Assembly: GCA_963989385.1 (NCBI GenBank)
Contig: OZ022511.1
Span: 7,378,001 to 7,442,000 of the forward strand
DNA: 64,000 nt
Origin: Ctena decussata
Lineage: Eukaryota > Mollusca > Bivalvia > Lucinida > Lucinidae
Direction: 5' to 3'
In this document: piece by piece, positions 56,986 to 64,000 of the stretch
Layout: each line of letters starts with the position of its first letter
Position numbering within the stretch: position 1 is the stretch's first letter
Notes under the pieces: model-generated
Told to the model about the DNA's origin: nothing
What the model saw: the letters and a program-made list of their open reading frames with translations, nothing else
The model's database searches: none
Translations under genes and position numbers: made by a program

Positions 56986-57865
56986 CTTTGTCTCATTATT
57001 TCGTTCAGCTATGCCATATAATTTCAGTGTCAAAAGTCCTCATGATATTAATACGTTTTTCTAATTTCTTTCTAATTTCTTTCTATCACTTCTTTGCCAT
57101 TTCAGTTTGACATCACTTTCATTTGGCTATGTCTTTGTAATTGAATAATAGTTTCATCCACCAAAATGCTGAAATTACAAAGACATTAAACTAGACACTG
57201 TTGAGTTACAGTAAAAGACATCAAATGTCATTATACTATACAAGTATACTCCCTGGTATTCCATTATGACATGATCACAAAATTTTGGAACTGGTTAGTT
57301 GTATGCAATACAATTAAGACTTGTACACAAAAACTTCAGTGAAAACATCTTTGTAATGTTACAGAGGCCGAGACAATATACCAATGCATACCCTTCCTGA
57401 ATATTCACGAATAGTTTGTCGTCATAAATTTCTTGATTCCCACAGGCGTTTCTGCAAGCATAATTTGAATTTTATGATTGGTGGAGTAAATAACTTAACA
57501 ATAGCATTAACCTCTAATCTGTGCACGTGATTTCTTTTCAGCCAATAACCGTCTGAAGCCCATAAAGAAAGGGCTTCAAATTATTCATGCTATGACCTTA
57601 CCCTGATTAACTATGATTGCTGGGCATATCCAGTCTTCATTTTTGGCAGGAATGGCGGTTCCCGCTCTTGTTTTCATTTTCTTAAATTCTCCCATTTTTA
57701 GTGACCATCACAATTTGTGACAAATCATAAATTTGGTAGGTAAAAGTACTTTTAATAACGATCATTATCATGCCTAGGATACATTTTTTGTGAGAAATTT
57801 AAAAGTTAATAGAATCATTGAGGGCGTAAATCCTTAATTCAGCTACTTCCTGATTTTTGTTTCAG

Positions 57866-58002
57866 CACTGGACGTGCTTCATGTGACTTTTTGTGGAGTG
57901 ACGGCAATGGAATGGGAAGAATTTATACAAGTCAGGGAGCATTATTATGGTATCATGCTTGGAGAAGGCGTAGATTTCAAGCTCTTCAGATTTGACTTCT
58001 AA
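57866..58002 (+). CDS. FBXO39: FBXO39-like F-box protein, terminal exon 3a
   Basis: 137 bp including TAA; acceptor GTTTCAG; phase 1 entry gives ALDVLHVTFCGVTAMEWEEF, ending in FKLFRFDF. It is homologous to exon 3b (shared L-x-V/L-x-x-C-G-hydrophobic..W-x-E-hydrophobic-hydrophobic-Q-x-R pattern). It is used with exons 1 and 2 to predict a 452-residue protein, close to the ~440 of the vertebrate family member. Confidence 0.78.
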
Positions 58003-58012
58003 GTTTTACATA

Positions 58013-58217
58013 CAGTCAACTCCCAATATCTCGAACATTCATATCTCAAGATATCTTCTTGTATTAAAGAATATATTTCCTATTTTAATTTAAATTTCAA
58101 CTCCTGCTATCTCAAACTACTGATATCTTAAAGTAAATTTTCTGGTACCAGAAAATTTACTATGAGATATCAGTAGTTTGGGCTGAAATTTGACTTCAAG
58201 ATATCGGGAGTTGACAG
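58013..58217. mobile_element. MITE with CAGTCAACTCC ends and TA duplication
   Basis: 205 bp, ends CAGTCAACTCC and GGAGTTGACAG, flanked by TA (58011-58012, 58218-58219); the whole is palindromic around GGTACC near 58145. Tc1/mariner-type target. It begins 11 bases after the stop of exon 3a, so it would lie in the 3' UTR of that isoform. Confidence 0.8.
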
Positions 58218-58574
58218 TACCTTTTTTCTTCCTTTTTGTCTTTATTTTTGATTTAAACACACCTATGTTCACAACAAGTCACATGAAGGTTCCCTTAATA
58301 GTGATATGTTTTAAAATAATTAAGAAAATGTATATAATTTATAAGCCGTCATTAGAAAATTTTCTTCATTGCTACGGCAAACAGCAAAGCCTACAACCAG
58401 TCTTATCAGTCTTTGCATATACTGCATATGTAAACGGCCTGTGTAGGGCTGTCTTTGCCGTTTGCACTTGCTACGAGACATCTAATCTTGCCACATGAAT
58501 TATATACATGTATACTGTTAAAATTTACAAAAAAAAATGCACAATTTTCACATATTTCTTTTCTATTTTGGTAG

Positions 58575-58729
58575 ACCTGCACCGTCTTAATCTGACTTGT
58601 TGTGGACTTAGTGAACCAGACTGGGTGGAGCTTCTCCAAATAAGGCACAGATATGAACCAATGGTCGTTGAGAGAAACATTTGCTTCAAAATCACCACTG
58701 ACCTCATTGTAGAACCAGACATGATTTAA
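58575..58729 (+). CDS. FBXO39: FBXO39-like F-box protein, alternative terminal exon 3b
   Basis: 155 bp including TAA; acceptor TTGGTAG; the same phase 1 entry gives DLHRLNLTCCGLSEPDWVEL, ending in VEPDMI. It predicts a 458-residue protein with exons 1 and 2. Sequence homology to exon 3a and identical phase point to a duplicated last exon used alternatively. It could instead be the ancestral exon with 3a decaying, but both frames are clean. Confidence 0.75.
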
Positions 58730-58748
58730 ATATTTAAATAATGATTTA

Positions 58749-58992
58749 AGGTGTATGGATACATTTCCTTGCATTTTTTTTTTCTCATTTTTACAAAGGG
58801 AAACAACTTTTTTGACTTCCTGTTTGCTTCTATGTAGCCCTTCCAAATAGATCTACTATTAAAGACAGAATTTGCTCCTACAGGAGCAAATTCTGTCCTT
58901 TAAGAGTTGACCCCAATTGAGACGGTTGCAAAATATGAAATTGAAAAAAAACTGCAAGAGTTGCTCCCCTTTGAATATGTATCCATACACCT
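58749..58992. mobile_element. MITE with AGGTGTATGGATACAT ends; GAGCAAATT palindrome copy 4
   Basis: 244 bp, TIR AGGTGTATGGATACAT, flanked by TA. The centre (about 58861-58900) is GACAGAATTTGCTCC/GGAGCAAATTCTGTC with GAGTTGACC outside. This is the clearest full copy of the family also seen at 13300, 31203 and 34320. It starts 19 bases after the exon 3b stop. Confidence 0.8.
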
Positions 58993-58999
58993 TATTCTA

Positions 59000-60604
59000 C
59001 AAGCCAGGAATGACAAAAGGTACATTTTTACATGCGTAAACAGCAAAGGTTTAGTTAACTAAGGATTTCTTCTAATAAATGCCCCAAGGGGGCATTGATT
59101 CTTGAGACAAAATTTGGACAAATATTACAATTTTTGCTATTCTATAGCCAGTCTTGGTAAGACTTGGCCATTTTTAACTCATAAATTGAGTGGTGTGTTT
59201 ATTTAGAGAGGGAGCATTTATTAGTGGGAATATGGCACATCTCTATAATTGGTTAGCACAAACATTTTATAGACCCAGAAGAATTCTAACTCTGATCAGC
59301 TTTCAAAGATGTGCAGGCTGACCCAAAGGCTTGGCTGTTTGCACACGACAAAAACACCTGGTAAACAGCAATGCCATTCTTACCTAGAGATTAAATATTC
59401 AAGCCACTTCAAATGTATACCCAAAATATACCAATGCTATTCTGCTCAGGTGTATGTAAAGCACATTGGAACAAAAATTTTCAGCACTGTAAAACTTAAG
59501 ATGGTGAAGTTACCACAAAACTCTTTAAAGTGGCCAAACAGAAATATCTGTTTGGCCACTTTCAGGAGTTTTGTGATAACTCCAAAGTTCGTTTCTTTCA
59601 AAGAAAATATTGTGCACAGATATCCTCTTCATACAATGAGTCACAATTAGCACTATTATAATTTGGCTAACTATTTGCGGACATGTGGATTTTCAATTTC
59701 CGGATTGGATAGGCATTGTGTGTTTACTAGGTAAGATAAGGTACCTTTTCTCATGGTCTGGCTCATATGAATACGCCTATGAAGATATGAATATGCCTAT
59801 GAAGATATGAATATGCATATAAAGAGGAAAGTTATTTATATATGTTTGAAAATATAATTGAAACGAAAAAAAAAAGATAAAAATGGAACTAGTGAAGTAA
59901 ACACTGAGTTTTATCAGGAAGCTGGATAATGTTTTTTTTTTTTAATGACAACAGGATGTATTCACACATACTAATCTTTATCCTACTTATGTCTGTAAAG
60001 GTCTCCTCTTCTTTGTATTTGGACAATTGGTTAGTTAGGCATCATTGTACAAAACTAGTTAATAACAAAACATTATATTTTCAAACTTATTGTATGCAAA
60101 CTCTGCCATTTTTTGCGGAAAAAATGTGAGGAGCTTTTGCACTGCACTGCAAAAGCTCCTCACATTTTTTCTGCAAAAAAAGACTAGCACACTTTATTTT
60201 ATGTGTACTAGAAGACTCAATGCATCCTTGATTAAAGTCTTTGCTTCACAAACAATGCTTTGAACAGCTGGGCCTTGGAAAATAGTACCGACATTTCTCA
60301 GATTGTTTTTCAAGCATCCATTGCTTGCTTATGCTTTTCTGGACCAATCATTTGAATTCTAAGATGAAAAAAGAAACAAAAAAAACTTTATATAAAAATT
60401 CCATTTTATTACATTATACATTTTCATGTTTAAAAACAAAATGTATACAAAAATAACAAAATATACAACATTGTTAGAAGGTATTATAATATGAACACAA
60501 CTGTTATGTTATGTTTGATCAATACAAATTTTGGAAAATAGTCTTGTTTTCTGTGTTCTGTGGTGCAACTTTTCTCTCATTCACCTTAGTTTATTTAACC
60601 CTAA
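59000..60604. other. 3' flank of the F-box gene with two perfect hairpins
   Basis: Hairpins at 59508-59581 (AGTGGCCAAACAGA core) and 60110-60178 (GTGAGGAGCTTTTGCA core), each nearly perfect over 25-35 bp arms. A direct duplication (GAATATGCCTATGAAGATAT) lies near 59780-59820. No gene. Confidence 0.6.
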
Positions 60605-60935
60605 ATATTCATAATTCTATATGACTGATTGATTGCTTTGTTGCTTTACCTCCACGGTAAACAGCTATGGTCATGTCAGGACGGTCAGTTGACCTAACCA
60701 CACTATTCCTAGGCAGGCTTAGACCTCCTATGCCGTTAACCAGTACTAAGTGCACATAATTTCGCCAGTAACTGACAACTGCCTGTACTAAGTGCACATA
60801 CTTTCGCCAGTAACTGACAACTGCCCGTCTTAAATCAGCGGACGGAGAAACGAAAGTATGTGCCAGACCGGGTATTGAACCCAGGACCTCTGACTTATGA
60901 GTCAGGTGCCCTACCAATTGTGCCAAGCAGCCCGG
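60605..60935 (-). repeat. tRNA-derived SINE
   Basis: Read on minus, the head at about 60850-60935 has a tRNA-like A box (TTGGCACAATTGGTAGG), a CTGACTCATAAGTCAG arm and B box GGTTCAATACC. The acceptor ends pair (GCCGGGC with GTCTGGC), but the anticodon loop is one base short, so it is not a working tRNA. A 42-48 bp body unit (CAGTTGTCAGTTACTGGCGA) is duplicated in tandem. The tail AAGCAATCAATCAG is typical of mollusc SINEs. Confidence 0.8.
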
Positions 60936-61242
60936 CTATAATTCAATATGAAATCAATATCTTAGAAGGTCATATGTTCTGTCCTTAAACAAATTTAGAA
61001 AGCACTAGTTTAAATGGTACCTTATTCCTAACGGGATATAACTGAATGATCATTCCCCAGTGATCACATGATGACTAGACAAGGCTGACCCATCATTCAG
61101 ACAATGTGCAAGAAGTTTGGACAACGCTGGGTATATGTTGCACCAACATTGTATGCTTACTGGGTGTTGGTGTACTCTGACAGTAACCAAGCTTCACATG
61201 TAATATCACACTATAGAATTCATATTTAAATATTCTTTTAAA

Positions 61243-61482
61243 TGAGCCGAGACATGACAAAACCAACAAAGTGGCATGTGCGTCAAGCGAAGACCTCAAT
61301 CAGCCTGGACACCCACTCAGTCTGATCAGAGTCTTTGCTATCGGTATGGCGGTAGCTTAGACCCTAAGCTATCCTTTAATTGCACAGCAAAGACTCTGAT
61401 CAAACTGGGTGGATGCCCAGGCTGATCTGAATCTCCGCTGGGTGCACATGCCACTATGCTGGTTTTGTTGTGTCACGGCTCA
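61243..61482. mobile_element. Palindromic MITE (TGAGCC family), copy 3
   Basis: TGAGCCGAGACATGACAAAA to TTTTGTTGTGTCACGGCTCA, with AAGTGGCATGTGCG and GATCAGAGTCTTTGCT arms. More diverged than the other copies. Confidence 0.8.
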
Positions 61483-61515
61483 AATGATTTTCTGTCTCTT
61501 GTCTACTGTGTCAAA

Positions 61516-64000
61516 TAGTGGAGCAAATATGTTGGGCTATCTTTCAAGGGGGTGGTCTACGTAGTGTAACATTTGTTTTTGTATATCAAAATGATCGCCT
61601 GGGTCTATAGTTATCAAATTCAGCGTTTGCCACTTTGGCAAACCTTGCATAACTCTGCAGTGGCCAGTTATTTACGTTACCCCGTTAGATTTTAAATATC
61701 AAACATATTTATTGAAGTCAATAAGAAATACGTTTAAACAATATTAATGTATCAGATATTAATATTTTCTGCAAGAATGATTAATATGCTATAAATAAGG
61801 CTGCTCAGAAAACAGTTCAGAACTTCTATGCTGTTATTTTCGTTACAATATAGTATGTACCCCTCGAAAATTTAAAATGTAACTTAGATTGTTGTATTTA
61901 CAAACAACTTGTGATAAAATAGCCCAAACTTCTTCAATTTTCTAATTGTCCCGTTCAATACCTATCTAACAAGACAAATTTGAGACCTCTAGCTTCTATA
62001 CTTTGACTTGTATGTACTGTTGGTCATGATTACACCTATTCCCTGTTGGTGGCTGCAAAGTCATTTTCCCACAATTGTTGGTACAAAAGTTGGCTTATAA
62101 TTTATTTTAAACCGACAAATTGGCCTTGTTGCAATAAGCTCTTGTAATACATGATATAAAACAACAGTTCACATTTTTGTTTTGACCTTACAATTCATAT
62201 TTTAACCATAGTAATGTACTTTACAGATTAAAATGTTTGAGTAAAGCATAGATCATTCCCATCACGAATATGCCTTTTTGAAATTCTGACTTTCAATTGA
62301 CACAGTTGTGATGGCAAAACATGAAGTTGTTTTTTTATTGTAAACTGGAAGTTTAATCGCTTACTTAGACATAAAAAATGTTATTTACCTGACTTGCAAA
62401 GCTGAAATTGTCCTGATGTTCAAATGAAGCATTTGTGAATTAATCTTTACATGGAATATATAATTTTATTAATAGACAAAGACTTTTAAACAAAGCAAAA
62501 GACTTTTAAACAAATCCAAAAGTGTCAAGCTAGCTAATCATAACTTACACTTTTGTACTCTGAAAGGTAACATTAATTACCTTTATTTCCAAACAGTACC
62601 CGAGATTAGATATTACTACTGCCAAATATGTGTAAGCCTTTTTATTTTGAGCTGAAATAAAAACATTTTTAAAGGCACGTCTATTAGACCGGTTAAAGGC
62701 TACCCAATATAACTCATTATTGACAGGTCCAAGGCAGAGCATCAGTTGTGGTGTATCAATGTTATAGTTTGTGTTGTCTTCTTATATTATGTAATCTTCA
62801 AAAATAAGTTTATTTCATCTGCATATTTGCCATCATTCTATCATATATAGCTACGAGGGTTGATCCAGAAGTAATGTCACTGCAGCTATAAAATCATGCA
62901 GAATAAAGGGAGACCAATAAAATTTCGTATCCAAGTACCTTAATCTATTTGCATTATGGGCTGAAAATGTCATAGAAATACAGTGCACAGTAACTGAAAT
63001 ATCGAGATAGACAGAAGGCATGGTAACGAAACGCGCCGCACGTCAATGACGTTGTTGACGCACCAGACGAAATTTCGATATTGTGTCATATCCAAACTAG
63101 CATATTCGCTGTTCCAGCATGGCACTAATGTCTTTTCACCCATGTCTACCTCAACTTTAATATTAATTGAACAGGCCCCAACTCAATTTTAAGAATTTTA
63201 CACAATATTCGAATTACAGAACATTGATCTTCATATATGGGGTCCAAACAAGTGTGACGTTTTTGTGTGATATTGCACATAGAGGTCTTCCGGTTTTCAG
63301 ACTATCCTCTAGCGGCTCATCTGCATGCGTATCGCGCTGATTGCAGCTTTAAACAAGCCTCATAATAACTGTTATTTCACCACATGTCTACATAAACAGC
63401 TCTAGGGTAACTAATGGTGATATTCCAAATTTCAGGCAAAACGCATATATATCCGCTGACGGATTTTTTGAGAAATCAACATTTTTATTCTCGGCAGTAA
63501 CAAGCATTAGCACTAGCTAGCAAACTTCAAACTGCAGTGACGATATTAAAAATTCATCAGTGGGCGGCAGAAATATATTTCGTCATCGTAACAAAGTTTC
63601 ATCTGATTTGGTGCGTTCGTTTGATTTTGATTTGTGATTGCCTTTGAGAAGTATGTTCATGTAATTAACGTTATTCTGACGTGCGGCGCGATGGCGCCGG
63701 TGGCATACTTTGAACGTCTATATAATTTGAAAGAAAAAAGATTCCAATTATATATTTATTCTGTAAATCAGAACTGAATTACAGTGCAGCTTGATATGAT
63801 TTTTATAATAATGCTACGATGAATAAGCGCGCAGTGGACACAGTGACATTACTTCTGGATCAACCCTTGTATATATAGAAAAGGACAGAATTTGGTGAAA
63901 ATAGGCGTTTGTGTGACTGATTGTGTTTAGTCAAGGCTAGCTTTGTGATCATTTGCATGGAATGGGCTTGATGTTTATTTGACTAGTATCGCCTGACTAC
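61516..64000 (+). mobile_element. Third copy of the foldback arm, running off the window
   Basis: Starts TAGTGGAGCAAA and follows the plus-strand arm of 8339 to about 9600 block by block (e.g. TTCAGCGTTTGCCACTTTGG, ATTTGCATGGAATGGGC at the end). It shows the foldback family is dispersed. Interrupted by the element at 62854-63869. Confidence 0.75.
62854..63869. mobile_element. Mariner-like non-autonomous element
   Basis: 1016 bp with TIRs CGAGGGTTGATCCAGAAGTA / TACTTCTGGATCAACCCTTG (about 28 bp) and TA on both sides (62852-62853, 63870-63871). The uninterrupted related arm near 9466 confirms insertion. Size and TA target fit Tc1/mariner, but no transposase frame remains. Confidence 0.8.

Noticed and set aside
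60850..60935. Functional tRNA gene
   Set aside because: A and B boxes are present, but the anticodon loop is one base short and a SINE body and tail follow directly.

Overview
The window is animal nuclear DNA, most likely from a bivalve mollusc. It has split genes with GT-AG introns, CR1-type LINEs, a Ty3/gypsy LTR retrotransposon, tRNA-derived SINEs with mollusc-style tails, and many short palindromic elements plus AGGTCA-rich tandem arrays of a kind I associate with clams. The species call is an inference. No bacterial gene, operon or CRISPR array is present.

Two host genes are recognisable, arranged head to head with start codons 921 bp apart. On the minus strand a retinol saturase (RETSAT)-like FAD oxidoreductase has six exons, at 50823-50619, 34858-34676, 33855-33746, 32468-32337, 31126-30922 and 25871-25674. 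All splice phases agree. The exons cover about 344 residues; the C-terminal part was not found and would lie beyond an intron of more than 25 kb. On the plus strand an FBXO39-like F-box gene has exons 51745-52804 and 56317-56478, then two homologous, phase-compatible terminal exons (57866-58002 and 58575-58729) that would give alternative C-termini.

Almost everything else is mobile DNA, much of it nested. Region 1-8 kb: a CR1-like LINE with an intact 1135-residue ORF and a canonical 2A motif, apparently inside a TIR element flanked by ACTAG. Region 8.1-25.4 kb: a three-layer nest in which a palindromic MITE was split by a long-TIR foldback element (TSD TTA), itself split by a 12.9 kb Ty3/gypsy element (TSD GTAT). 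The Ty3/gypsy element has near-identical LTRs, PBS, polypurine tract, gag, pol, a textbook -1 frameshift signal, one damaging frameshift in RT, and unusual accessory ORFs between pol and the 3' LTR, one with C2H2-like fingers. Region 26.4-30.25 kb: a ~450 bp-period array full of TCAAGGTCA/TGACCTTGA sites, interrupted by a TTAA-flanked MITE. Region 35.1-47.8 kb (RETSAT intron 1): another copy of the GGGGCCGTATT MITE split by a 12.5 kb TIR-bounded insertion without target duplication. That insertion contains a defective CR1-like LINE with a perfectly repeated 5' third, and a ~146 bp-period array. Region 47.8-64 kb: the head-to-head promoter, the F-box gene, several palindromic MITEs, a SINE, and a third copy of the foldback arm carrying a mariner-like insertion.

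The genes do not form a pathway. What unites the window is layered transposition around two conserved genes, with translational recoding signals (2A, -1 frameshift) in the retroelements.
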